This document shows, piece after piece, positions 1 to 11,217 of a stretch of DNA of 64,000 bases. The position numbers and the translations under genes are program-made. Under the pieces are notes generated by a model. It did not search any database and had not been told where the DNA came from. It saw only the letters and a program-made list of their open reading frames with translations. Position 1 is the first letter of the stretch; each line of letters begins with the position of its first letter. The stretch is from Periplaneta americana (lineage: Eukaryota > Arthropoda > Insecta > Blattodea > Blattidae), in the NCBI RefSeq assembly GCF_040183065.1, contig NC_091123.1, positions 10,286,001-10,350,000 of the forward strand. The letters are read 5' to 3'.

Positions 1-409
1 AACAAAGAAATACAGCATTTTGAAACCTATGCTCATACATATATCATATTTTCATTCTCTAGATAAGAGGAATGTTTTTCCAAAGTTTGAGGTACTTTTT
101 AGTTACACCCTGTATATGCACGAAATTTCTACCATGATATCCATTAGTACTCTGTGCTGTAGGAAAATTTGTATTAAGAGCAACATATTATACCCTCCAC
201 TGTTAAATACCATGTGCTTTGCAGATTTATTTATTTTGCCAGTCAAAAGCTCTGGGACAGAGTACAGGCTTTCGGATAACAGTGGTTGTTGTAGTTGATA
301 TGAAACCTGTAAACAAATTTAAAAAAAGGATATGGCTAACCAGGGATATCAGTATTCTCCTCCATGTGCCATCTGTTGTGATGTTGACAGACTTGTTTGA
401 TTGTTGCAG
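1..409 (+). other. intron upstream of the first visible Edem3 exon
   Basis: Ends in a pyrimidine-rich tract and CAG at 407-409. No other feature is seen. Confidence 0.6.
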
Positions 410-3400
410 GTGAAGGGTCGAATAGGAGTGGCAGACCCGTTGAGGGTGTGTGCAGATCTACTAAACCCTGAGCGGCTCAAGGGACGTGTTGCCATCATGG
501 AGCGCGGTGACTGCATGTTTGTGGAGAAAGTGAGTGGCTGGCCGCACTTGCTCTTAAATTGTATTTTCCTAAAATGACTCCAACATGTAACATGGTTGTC
601 AATTACAAATTCCACTTTGAGTTTTGAACCTGGACTTGTGGCATAAAGTTACTTTAGGTTTGAGGTCATGACCCTAGGCCAGTGATTATATGTTGTGGAA
701 AATTTCCTTTTTCCAGACATATTTCGTCGTCATATTTAAAGAAAGTGGAAGAATGGGAATTGTTAACATTTTGTCCAAAAGTCGAGGAAATTATATATTT
801 TGGAAGAATGCGAAAAATGTATATGAAACACTGTCTCTAATACAGATTAAGTTGCAGGCTTTTAACATTGAACAGTAGATACCATTCAATCAATGTATGT
901 TCATGCTTCCAATTTAATGTTTGTTTCATTGATGGCAAGTCCATTAATTAAGCTCTTTTATACTTGAACTACTGACATTGCTTTTTAAGACTTAACTTCT
1001 GTTGCAAAATTTATTTGGAATTACTTTAGCGGATTAATGCTCTGCTTCAGTAAGCATATGCACTTGTTACACAAACTTTCAGATGCTTGTGTTTCTTACT
1101 TAATACACCGTGGTTATAAATTGTTGAACGATTTCAAAAGGCTATATTTTCACCAATATTGAACATAAATACATGATCTTACCACCATTTGAAAGAAGGA
1201 AGTTTGAAAGTGCTGTCTGTGTCCATTGCATGGCCAATCCATCGATCTGGTAGGTGTTGATTTAGGTACCTCCATATGCCAATGTAGAAGGGCTTCATCT
1301 TGTTGGAAAATGAACCCTGTTCCTCCTCATCTGTGAGTTGTGGTATTAGCCAATTTTCTTAAATCACTTCGAAATATTTGTTTTTAATATTATATCTTTC
1401 AAAACAACACAATCCTTTATTAAGATTCAACAGAAAATATAGTGAAACAGTATTTCTTAAATACCTGAAAAAAATTGAAAAAGTGAACAAAACAGGTTTT
1501 GGAACTATAGGACTCATTTGATTTAATTCGTTCATCCCATATAGTCTTCAGAAGCAATTTCATATGTTGTTAGTAAATGTCATTTTAGTTCAACCTTTTT
1601 TCTCATTTATGCGATTTTTCCGTCAGATCCCCATAGAAGTGTATAAATGAAATTCTACTGTAATATTTAAAAAATAGCAGCAGACAAAATACAATTTATT
1701 AGAAGAACTGAAAATGGAAGTTATACTTCAGCACATCAAAACTACAGAAATGATTAGAAAAAGAAAATACAGTAATTCAAAAAATGGATCTCCTTTGAAT
1801 GACATTTTTTCAAATATTCTGAAATATCATGGAAGACTGTGAAGAGACGCAACAGACTATTGACAATTAATTTAATAATTTATTGATCCATTCTTGAATC
1901 TCTTTATTCGTTTGTGATTCATTGGCTTGTAAATATATTTATTTGCAGTTAAATTACAATATTTGTATTTATTTACGAATTAGACATTACAATATCTGCT
2001 CTGAAAAGTTGTGAAATCTAAACACCTGTTATCAGGCCTACTGTCCAAGAATTACTGAATTTATTTCTGAAGTTGAACTCCCTTGGTTTGCAGGCAAGGA
2101 GGATACAGAAGGCCGGTGCTATCGCAGGCATTGTTGTGGACAACACGCCAGGGACATCAGCTGCCACTTCGCCCATGTTCGCCATGTCAGGTGATGGCAC
2201 TGATGACGTCACAATTCCTGTAGTTTTCCTTTTCTATCAGGATGCTTCACAGCTGCTGCAGGCCGTGGGGAGCAACCCAGCACTAGAAGTGACAGTGGCG
2301 GATATGAGAGCTCTGCAAGAGCAGGAGGAGGCAGGTGTGGATCAATTAATTATTAGACATATTGGGTAGGGAAAAACCCGGAAAAAACCTCATCCAGGTA
2401 ACTTGCCCCGATCGGGAATCGAACCCGGGCCACTTGGTTTCTCAGCCAGATGCGCTAACCATTACTCTATAGGTGTGGACTCTAGCCTGGTTCCTTTGGT
2501 GTTGGGTAAGAAGGATTCTAATGTACTCAGTTGGAAAGCATATTTAATTACTGTATTGGTCCGAATCTAATACGATGTTTCTTGCATAAAAACAGCGCCG
2601 CAAAAACCGGACTTGTATTATAATTGAGGCCTAAGCCATTTCAATTGTGAAAGAAGTCTACTTATATGTTATGCGGATTGTACTATCAATGTTTCGCGCG
2701 TCTTTTTCTGTGAGGGATACAGGACTGGTCCTGCTGCTCTATCAAGGTCACACAATCTGATCTACCCTATTCCCGATTTTTGTTATTGTACCAGTCCCAT
2801 ATTATTACTGTACTCTCTCTCATACATCGGTTAAATTTATTTTATCATATTTAAAGTTTGTTTGGAGGTTTAGTAAATTCATGTAAAATACGAAAACAAA
2901 AGTGTGTAAATAATTGAAGCGTCTGCTGGAACAACGTTATAAGTTACATTTGGTAAAATTTACAGGAGCTGCAAAAATGTGTACATGTACAACGTTGTTC
3001 TTATGGGGGAGCAAACTTTTGAGTGGACACATTTCACGTACTGCATTGATGGGCAGTTGCAAGCCAAAGAGTATAGCAAGGTAACATGACATACAACATT
3101 ATTACATGGAAACACGCCGAATGAAAATTTTGTAACTTACAACATTGTTCCAGCCGACGCTTCAATTATAGATGACTGTACAAAGATGCAAAGATGTAGT
3201 CGACAATCGCAATCTAACCACCAGTGAGATACTGCATTGGGTAATAATGAAGGATTTGAAAGAAATTACGGTACTACAGGAGATAAAGGTATAGTTAATT
3301 AGTTTTTTTTCATTCTATAACATTTTTAATGTGTACATTGTATATAGTGCAATATTTTTATTTTTCCTGAAAAGAACGTCTAAAAACTTGGGGTCATACT

Positions 3401-5630
3401 ATATTCGAGGTCATACTAGATTTTGGACCAATACAGTAATTTTAAAATGGTACATATAGCAATATATTTATCCACTATTTTATTGCGGTTATTTAAGTAA
3501 GAATAACTCAACACGTGCATGTCTGTATCTAATTTTTGATGATTTTTAGCATTCTAATTTCGAGCAGTAATACATTATTTGAGCATACTTGGCTATAAGG
3601 TGGATACATACGTTTATTGTAAGTAAATCTGGAGAGGTCAAGTTTTACTTTATTTTAAAGATGTGCTGGTTTTCATTGGAATGATCTCATTAGATGTTTT
3701 ATCTCTTGAGGTAGATGCAAGAGACCCGCTGTGGCTGAAATACCGAGGACCTTACTCTAGATATATTCTGTATTTAATTTCTACAGCTCAGACTAATTGA
3801 AATTTATTCTGTATCCTTCTTGCATTGTTGTCACTCTCGGTGGTCTAGTGGTTAGCATGGATCTGAAGCTTGTGTGTTCAAGTCCATTGAAAGACTATAA
3901 ATTTTTCAGAGTGATAAAAACCTTAACATGGCTACCTTCAGAAGAGAAGTGAAGCTGGGAAGACTGTGTTGTAGATTCACGACATATAAAAGAACACTGT
4001 CCCCAATCGAGGGGGCTCCGGGCAAGATTTAGTGGTCATTTCTCGCCCATACAAAAATTCAGTTCTGGAGGGTCTAAGTGTGTGTGACTTTGTTCCATTC
4101 TCCACCAGTAATCAGTCCATCTTTGCATGGTTGTGTACTTTGTATTCCTTTTTTTTTTTAGCAAAATCCTCCGACAGCAAGCCAAAAGGTGACGGATCTG
4201 TGGCTGCATTGCAAGAGAAGCCTCAGGATTCAGCACTTGAAAGGCTAAAGGATTCGGTCCAGGAGTTCCTCAACAAACAGGAAGCAGTGCCAAAGGTAAG
4301 AGCCGTGTCATATTCAAGTCCCACACAGGGACTCCAGTTTTAATAATAAAAAAAGACAATGTATTGTTCCAAGGTGTTTCTTATGGATTTTAGGTTATTG
4401 CACTGAAATTTATGTATAACTTCTATATAAAATGCCTTCCACGGGTATCAAAAGAAATCATGTTGTGTTAAGTATAAAAAAGTGCAAATAACTGAGTGAT
4501 TTGGGGAACGAGAAACTGTGGCTCATCTCAGAATACGAGATTGGAATCACAACTGTGTACAGTTTAATAAAAATCAAGAATTAAGTGTATAAAGTATGTA
4601 AATCTACAGCATGAGACTTCCTCTATTTCTGTCTTTCCAAAGACAATCATTACAAGGCATTTACTTGGCCCTTAAAAACCAGTTCTTAACAACAGACTTA
4701 AATCAGTGAACTTCTGATCCGCTACCTAGTGTGTACAATACAAGATCCTGGAGGAAATTACAAAAGTGTCAGCATTATTCAGTAAATTTATGAAAATCTT
4801 TTATGTTATGGATTATCGGACTTTTTTGATTGACCATTCAGTTCACCCACTATAGAAGCTCTACTCTGTTCATCAACCGTTTCTTTTTGATATTGAATTT
4901 TGGCACCGAATAGCTTCTTCAGTTGAAAGCATCTGCCATCTGCCACTACCATCATTACAACCACCACCACCAACAACACTGCCTCCATTTATTCAAATTT
5001 GGGCTTGCATTAGTGTGATAGCTTCATTTGGAAATTTATCCTGTCAGACATGCATTGATCAGGAAGTTGATGGCATGTTTTCAGGGCAGTGTGGGCACAC
5101 CGGAAGTGACGCAAGTGGACGTGGGTGACTTCCACGCGACAGTGGAACACAATGCTGGTGGCCAAGAGATCATCCGCATCTCCCGCCGGGACTCGTCAAC
5201 CCCTGCATCAGCAGTGAGTGACTCGGAGCAGTCCAGGAGCCCCGAAGAGGAGCGATGGAGCCAGGTGCGGGACCTCCTGCTGTCGACACTCACGCAGGAA
5301 GGTGACAAGGGGCAGGTGGTGGTGCCAGCACCTGTCCTGCGCCTCTACCACCAGCTGCTCAACAAACGGGGTCCAGGGGGTGCTGAGGCATCCTCCACAC
5401 AACTACAGGCAGCCTGGCTGCTGGCAGAACTGGTGCAGTTGAGCAAGACGGGGGACAGTTCTGTGGTTCTGGGACAGGAGCAGCCTGCAGGTCAGGCTGG
5501 GGGCGAGGACCCGGTGCAGGGGGACAAGAGTGACGACATTGTGGTGGGTGCTGTGGAACAGGAGGACTGCGATGCGCAGAGGACTTCTGACACTGACAAA
5601 CCAGCCGGCCACAGCTCAGACGAGCTCTAG
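410..5630 (+). CDS. Edem3: EDEM3-like ER degradation-enhancing alpha-mannosidase, 3' part (4 exons)
   Basis: Exons are 410-529, 2094-2334, 4162-4295 and 5085-5630; phases join without a stop to give 346 residues. Residues 1 to about 115 form a protease-associated (PA) domain: ERGDCMFVEKARRIQKAGAI is the typical core, followed by a GDGTDD turn and IPVVFLF, as in EDEM3. The rest is a low-complexity acidic tail ending SDEL then TAG, an ER-retrieval type end. EDEM3 proteins trim mannose from misfolded glycoproteins in the ER lumen and so commit them to ER-associated degradation; the PA domain and a KDEL-like end separate EDEM3 from EDEM1 and EDEM2. The GH47 catalytic domain is not here and must lie upstream of base 1. 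The donor of the second exon (GTGTGG) is weak, and a SINE sits about 25 bases downstream of it. The family call is firm; the tail exon is assigned by frame and position. Confidence 0.9.
530..2093 (+). other. Edem3 intron, no recognisable element
   Basis: Starts GTGAGT and ends TTTGCAG. The 1.56 kb between is unique-looking AT-rich DNA in which I see no gene or clear repeat. Confidence 0.6.
2358..2479 (-). repeat. tRNA-derived SINE, 3'-truncated copy (SINE family 1)
   Basis: On the minus strand it reads as a tRNA-like head with B box GGTTCGATTCCC, then GATCGGGGCAAGTTACCTGG and the diagnostic GGTTTTTTCCGGGTTTTTCC. The same sequence recurs at 21554, 30716, 43291 and 53893, so this is a dispersed family. 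It lies in the Edem3 intron just after the exon donor. Confidence 0.8.
2551..3436. mobile_element. TA-flanked TIR element (mariner/pogo-like MITE)
   Basis: Terminal inverted repeats CTGTATTGGTCCGAATCTA and, inverted, CTGTATTGGTCCAAAATCTA are flanked by TA on both sides (2549-2550 and 3437-3438). No transposase is visible inside. The TA duplication suggests a Tc1/mariner/pogo-type mobiliser. A second MITE is nested within it at 2910-3169. It lies in an Edem3 intron. Confidence 0.7.
2910..3169. mobile_element. 260-bp MITE nested in the 2551-3436 element
   Basis: Inverted ends ATAATTGAAGCGTCTGCTGG and ATAATTGAAGCGTCGGCTGG extend, with a few mismatches, over about 45 bases. No coding region. Its position inside another TIR element shows that it inserted later. 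Confidence 0.75.
3838..4062 (+). repeat. tRNA-derived SINE (family with GTGGTCTAGTGGTTAG head)
   Basis: Starts with a tRNA-like A box (GTGGTCTAGTGGTTAGCATG) and B box (GTTCAAGTCC), followed by a body that ends near GGGCTCCGGGCAAGATTTAG. Only one copy is seen here, so its bounds are approximate. Lies in the Edem3 intron shortly before the exon at 4162. Confidence 0.55.
4296..5084 (+). other. last Edem3 intron, no element seen
   Basis: Begins GTAAGA and ends TTTTCAG. A short CAC/CAA-rich stretch around 4940-4985 is the only compositional feature. Confidence 0.6.
5616..5627 (+). other. C-terminal SDEL ER-retrieval signal
   Basis: The last four codons before TAG read Ser-Asp-Glu-Leu, preceded by HS. 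KDEL and HDEL are the standard ER-retrieval tetrapeptides, and EDEM3 is the EDEM family member expected to have one. SDEL is a known functional variant in some eukaryotes. Its presence also supports the frame chosen for the last exon. Confidence 0.75.
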
Positions 5631-7375
5631 GACCCAAGCTCAAAGTATTGTTTTCTTATCTCTGAGATACGCTATATAAACAGAGACATTGCTGGCAGAG
5701 GTTTTTAATCTGAAGCCATGTCCTGAGATCGTTATTTTAAATTTCACATTTGGAATGTGAAGGCGAGGTGCTTGGAAATGTTGGAAGTTGGGTTTGTTAG
5801 AAATGTCTGTTGTGAAGTGAGAAATGCGAAATTGTTATTAACTGCAAGTGGGTGCAGTTGATGTAAGTGCTGCAAGATGTTTTAATTTCCTCTGATCAAC
5901 GAGGCATTTATCACAAGTTGATTTAAAATTTTATGAAAATCTCTCTCTATATTAGTCAGCCCTCAACCTTGAGCCGGAACACATACAGTTGTGCCAGAGT
6001 TTTTTTTTTCTCGCAATATTTGTCACTTTGTGTACCTCATTACATCTCCATGTGACACTGGATCATTATAAAGAGAATCAGCACCCGTTCTGAAGCTCAA
6101 AGGGCGTATCAGTTGGATTATTTCAGCATTTAAACATTTATTTTTCTTGTAAGTGATTTTCGAATTTGATTTGTTGTGGTGAAATGATACACATGTTTAT
6201 TTGATGCATTTTCACCATTTTGTTAATGCAGGGTAACATGAAGGATTTTTTTATTTTTTAAGTAATTACAGAGCTTTAAAAATAGAAAGAGAAAATGGAA
6301 CAGTGAATAATGGAAGATGAAGATAGCTGACAAAGAGCGAGCAACGAAAGTAGAACTTTTTTTTATTTATTAATCAGTGTGTAACTGTCTCCAGATTATT
6401 TCCAGCCCCAGAATACTTTTTATACTTCTTATAATCTTCTTGGGAAAGAAATTATTTCCTTACAAAGTAGTGGAAATCCAGTCTGCTTACTGTTAAAGTA
6501 GTTACCACACTTGCCATTAGTTTTGTGGGTTCAAACACAGCTGACGATAATTTTTATTTTGAAGGAAATATTTTGCAAGGTTTTTTGAAACAGGAAAATG
6601 GTTCCATGTCATTGATTTACAATTAATAAATGAGAGAACAACAAACAATATTTAGCAACTGCTTCTCACACAAGACAAAATGAACTGTTTCAATCACCGC
6701 CCTCGACATTGTCTTGTCAGTGGAGGTGATGAAATCTTCATACTGCCAGGCTCACAGAATTAGCTGCCACCTTAGTCATTAAGGTTGCTTTTCCAGTTGA
6801 AGGGAAACAACACGCCCACTCTTTGCAGTTAAATTGATCCTTACTGTTCTCAGATTCCTTCATAATAATCACTTTCAGTTGCGGGTGTTACACTCAGTAT
6901 TGTAGGTATTACTGTTGTATCCATAATGAAGGCTGGAATATTTATCTGTGAAGATTATCAATATATGAATGATCTTCAGAAGATTTGGCAGTGCCCAAAC
7001 TTTATTGTAGTCTTCAAATGTGACACCAGAGATAAAGTTTAGGAAGTAAAGTCTCTGAAGATTAATTTGCTATTATCTACTATATGTTGAAATTTACTGT
7101 CTCTAATGTTTTGGAACTATTGTACTTATATATATTTCTTCATCAAGATCATAGTGTTTAGGACTTGAATGATGGAATACTGTATTGTCATGTTTCTGGC
7201 TTGCCGAAACAAGAGGAATGAGATTTCCTTAGGTATTATAGTAGTTATTCTGGTTACTGATTCTACTGAAGTCAAATGATTGTCTAAATATTGACATTAA
7301 AAACATATATACATGTAGGCTTTTCATAAAACCCGTCTCTTCACGAAGATCCTAGATGGATCATGAAAAACTGGA
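5631..7375 (+). other. Edem3 3' UTR and following non-coding DNA
   Basis: No coding region is visible. An AATAAA at 6625-6630 is a candidate polyadenylation signal about 1 kb after the stop codon; there are weaker ATTAAA variants later, so the true transcript end is uncertain. The rest is plain AT-rich sequence. Confidence 0.4.
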
Positions 7376-7834
7376 ATATCGTTACCTTAATTCCAAAACC
7401 TCGTAACTCGATTTTCACTTGGCATTTTCGAAAGTACAGTATATCCACAGATTCGTCTACTGACAAAGCAGCAAAGCTTAATTTAGAATACTAGTGCTAA
7501 TATTGGACTGTTACGAAATAACTTAACCTTTCTTTCAGTGGATATACTTTCAAAAAAGCGCAAAAAGTGAGGTTTTGGAATTTCATTCATTCATTTAGTG
7601 TTCTGCCCAAATGCAAGTCTTTCACTGCAAACCCAACTTTCACCGATCTTTCCTATTTTCTGCCTTCCTCTTTGTCTCCTCATATGATCCATATATCTTA
7701 ATGTCGTCTATTATCTGATATCTTCTTCTATCTCTGACCCTTCTCCCGTTCACCATTCCTTCCAGTGCATCCTTCAGTAGGCAGTTTCTTCTCAGCCAGT
7801 GACCCAACCAATATTGGAATTAAGGTAACGATAT
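7376..7834. mobile_element. foldback MITE interrupted by a LINE fragment
   Basis: The left end ATATCGTTACCTTAATTCCA is mirrored at 7814-7834, and the inner arm GTATATCCAC is mirrored at 7541-7550. Removing 7583-7813 restores a continuous right arm (TGAGGTTTTGGAATTAAGG). No coding region of its own. Confidence 0.75.
7583..7813 (-). mobile_element. LINE 3'-end fragment inserted in the foldback MITE
   Basis: The minus strand encodes broken pieces of a non-LTR retrotransposon C-terminus (RRNCLLKDALEGMVNG, then RRRYQIIDDIK). It ends in a TCAT/ATGA repeat tail at 7583. The 8-bp target duplication TTGGAATT is present at 7575-7582 and 7814-7821. Confidence 0.7.
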
Positions 7835-8349
7835 AGTGAAAAAGTACAATATTACCTTTCTGCCGAGATTCTTCATAGAGTGACTAAGAATGTTAAGATA
7901 ATGTAATTTAATTTTTTACATCATTTGATGAAATATCTGTTAAAATCCGGCAGGTAGTTAAAAGTTAGAGTTAATTTCTGATTATGTTAACTAAATTTTT
8001 TTTTCAGTATAAGATATCTTTAATGAGTAATAATTAGTAATAATTTATATTTCAACGCAAAAAAAATAAGGAACAGTATTTTACCTCACTTACTGTTGAG
8101 AAAAGCTATTATATGCTTACAAAAATACGTTTAAGCCTACATTCTGCATGTAGAGTTTGTGATTTACGTTTCCTGGTACAGACTCAGAAACAGGATTTGG
8201 ACCACCTGAATTTTCCAAGTTCCAGTTATACTGCGCATGCTCAGTACTGGATCTGTACAACCTTTGGAAATGTAATATATCATGGTACTGTATTTTAAAT
8301 ACTTATAAATTTAGTTCATTTTCAAATAAAATTGTAACTGTTATAATAA
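7835..8349. other. intergenic, nothing recognised
   Basis: AT-rich sequence with several short poly-A and poly-T runs; no gene or repeat recognised. Confidence 0.5.
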
Positions 8350-8590
8350 CGTAGCTGCATTTAGATTGGCAACAGGCCATGATTGTTTGGCCAAACACCT
8401 GCATAGAATTGGAATATATCAGTCCCCTAACTGCCCAGTGTGCAACTCAAACCAAAAAATGGATTCGGAACACCTCAAAGTCTGTGCTTCAGTGGCTGGT
8501 CATGATAATATCTTTGAAATATATTGGAGTGCAAGAGGTCAAATGACTTTATTGTCAAACGCCTGGCATTAGAAAACAACAACAACATAA
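8350..8590 (+). pseudogene. 5'-truncated LINE 3' end with zinc-knuckle C-terminus
   Basis: The frame reads AAFRLATGHDCLAKHLHRIG, then a CPVC...H...C knuckle, and ends at TAG 8570-8572, followed by an AAC-repeat tail (8573-8590). This is the usual C-terminal tail of Jockey/R1-type non-LTR retrotransposons. About 70 codons remain, so it is a dead-on-arrival copy. Near-identical copies form the palindrome at 11218-11640. Confidence 0.75.
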
Positions 8591-9476
8591 TCACGTAAAA
8601 GAGCAATATAACATCAATTTCTGAAGTTAGTGATACCGTACCTTACCAAATTCTTCTTAGGACAATTGCTTTTTATTGGGCTTTTCTTCATAGTATTTAA
8701 ACAGTTCTTCCTTGACTTAATTCACGTCTTTGAAACCAGTGAATTTCAACAGTATCATATTGTAGATACCTAAAGTTCTAGGAGATGAAAATACATCAAA
8801 TTGCGGCTTGAACTATTCAATTCATGAAGTTCCAAGGCACTTGATATATTTTTAATTTGTCTTATAAAAATTCTGAAGAGACTGGTTTCGTGAAAAACCT
8901 ACGACATATGTGTGTATATATTTTTATTTGAGTGCGTGTGTTCGTGTATGAACTATTGTGAGCATAACAATTTCACCATAATTTATACCATAAGAATTAT
9001 TTGTATATATAGTACTTTTTTATTTTTTTTATGTTTTGTTGCCAATTTTTAGATGTTCATTTGATGTTCATTGTCAGTTATTAACTGGGTTGGTTATATA
9101 AATATATAATATAGAAATAGTCCAAAAAGCCCTGTATTCTTTGTTTGGACTAGCCAGACTTATAACAAACCCAACAGAGTAGGTAACCCGTTAAGGTTTT
9201 GGGTAAAGTATTAAAAAATGTAGGAGGCAGTAAATCGCAAACATGGTGGATAATATAAGCTTCACAATATAATTGTCGTGAAAGTCTGAAATAAGTTCCA
9301 AAGTTCCTGTTAGTGATGCATTGATGTGTTGCCTGATATTCATTTGGTGAAGTGAACTGAATTTATGTATTATATTAAATTAATATATTATTTCCATTTT
9401 TATAGTTTTTTTGAAAAGTATCATACTTTCTGTACATAAATTTTGTTTACTATGAAAACAGGGTTTCTCTATTATA
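8591..9476. other. intergenic, nothing recognised
   Basis: AT-rich DNA without a supported gene, RNA or repeat. Confidence 0.5.
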
Positions 9477-10376
9477 CCTGGTGGACGAGACGAAACACCA
9501 CCACTTAACCTAAAGTCTAGCGGCCTCTGTATGCTATAGGAGTGGCCTTCCTACTGTCAAAGCGCGATAGTAATATGCAGTAAGATAAAAACAAAAAAGC
9601 TTCTCTCATTCTTGGACTGATTGAAGGTACAGTTACAAAAATGAATCCTAGCTCCGTCGTTAGGAGGCAAAAGCTGGTGCACTGCACAGGTTTTCTATGG
9701 TTTTAACTTCAATAGTTTAGTGGCGAGTTGAACAGATGTTTTAGACACCCCTACTTGTTGTGCTAAACTGCACAAAGATTTGTGAGGGCTTTGCTCTAAC
9801 CAAAAACCTATTTCGTCCAATTTCTCCTCTGTTAATACATGTTTATTCACACGAGGCTTCTTATTTTGTACAGATCCTGTCTCTTTGAACTTCTTTACTA
9901 GTTGGTATAGTGTTGTTTTATCCGGCACAGGGGAATCCGGAAATTGACGACGGAATTTACGGCGACATCTTCTCCACGAAGACTTTTTTGCGAAAGTATT
10001 ACAAATAAAAGTGCGTTGTTCTGTACTGTACCTCATGACACAACTTACACACTCGGCACTCAGCACAAAACTGAAAACTGCTTTCTGCAGTATTTTGTTG
10101 TGCAGAATCTTGTAGTCCGAGAATATTCTCTCGATTGTTGCACACGTCTGAGTAAATTGGCAGGCTCATTATTACTGCACACAAGAAGAGTTAAAAAAAT
10201 TATGAATTATTGTTAGATTTCTGTTAATCATTCAATTAGACCGTGTGAACTAATTCATATGTACTTTGCGCGGGATCTAGCCCTAGAATAACAGGGCCAT
10301 AAACCTGGGAGCAGGTAGTGGCACCCCGGCAATTAGTTTTCTGTACCTTCAGTGGTGTTTCGTCTCGTCCACCCAG
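9477..10376. mobile_element. 900-bp TIR transposon with an HTH open frame
   Basis: Ends CCTGGTGGACGAGACGAAAC and (inverted) CTGGGTGGACGAGACGAAAC, continuing ACCAC, flanked by TA at 9475-9476 and 10377-10378. A single open frame (9695-10036, minus) encodes a helix-turn-helix protein. No DDE catalytic domain is present, so it is non-autonomous. Confidence 0.8.
9695..10036 (-). CDS. transposon-encoded HTH protein (DUF4817-like)
   Basis: The reading frame is intact for 113 residues from the ATG at 10036; an in-frame ATG at 10066 would add ten. It starts MRYSTEQRTFICNTF, continues through RRKFRRQFPDSPVPDKTTLY and KFKETGSVQNKKPRVNKHVL, and ends with a second helix-turn-helix (SLAQQVGVSKTSVQLATKLL). 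This is the N-terminal DNA-binding unit found in many arthropod mariner-like elements and domesticated DUF4817 proteins. It stops before any catalytic domain. The frame fills the middle of a TIR element, so it is probably a transposase remnant rather than a host gene, although it carries no frameshift or internal stop. Confidence 0.65.
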   Translation of the reverse strand: MRYSTEQRTFICNTFAKKSSWRRCRRKFRRQFPDSPVPDKTTLYQLVKKFKETGSVQNKKPRVNKHVLTEEKLDEIGFWLEQSPHKSLCSLAQQVGVSKTSVQLATKLLKLKP

Positions 10377-11217
10377 TATTATTGGAACTAACAATTTCTG
10401 TTTATGGTTACTACCCGAAGTGTCTATAAATTATGGGTTAAAATTTATGCACTTTCTGACATCAGTATAATGTAGGTTATTGTATACATGCTGAGTTCAT
10501 TATAGCCCCTCTGTACATTCTTTTGTGAACTAAACTTCACCTCCAAGAAGTTAATAATGAAAGAAATGTCCTCCAAGAAGTTAATAAAGGAGAAATATCA
10601 AGAAAATCTGAAAGATTTAAAAATAAACATAATAGATCTGTTTTTGATCTCGTAAGACAAAAGTAGGCCTCGAAGTTTACTCTTATGTGTTGTATGGAAA
10701 CTGTGTGACCTCTTGCATTTTGTTGTGGCCTATGCATGGTTTTTTGGAATGACATTGTACCTCATCAGAGTTGTTTCGGCTCAGGTTCCAGATTGTGTTG
10801 CACCCTTTTGTTTCCTATGTTTTAATAAACCACATAATGTACGGCCAAGCCTTTGCAATGGTCATTTGGAAGGATTCTGTTGTATTCTATGTACACGAGT
10901 CAGTAATATTGCAAAGTTCAATATTTAAAAAAACAAAAAGAAAGATCTTTTAATTTTATATTTTAATTTGTACACATTTCACACCTTAAAATGGGTTGCA
11001 AGGAGTAGCGAAGTGCATTCCATAACCTCTCCTACTCAAATCCCACCCTCACCTTCCCGTGGTGCAACCTGTTTTTAACAAACGAGGCTCTGGGGACCGA
11101 ATCACAGCGGTATAACTGTTCCGTCAAAATGGAGGAAATGCCATGGCATGTGTAAGTGTCCCATAAATGGTAAGCAATGGCAGATGTGGTCCTCCGAACA
11201 GTTTTGAGGTTGCGTGC
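10377..11217. other. intergenic, nothing firm
   Basis: No gene. A small direct duplication, CTCCAAGAAGTTAATAA, occurs at about 10541 and 10571. Confidence 0.45.

Noticed and set aside
5028-5084. Start of a separate gene at the ATG at 5028
   Set aside because: 5085 follows a good TTTTCAG acceptor and the phase matches the upstream Edem3 exon; the residues encoded by 5028-5084 are intronic.
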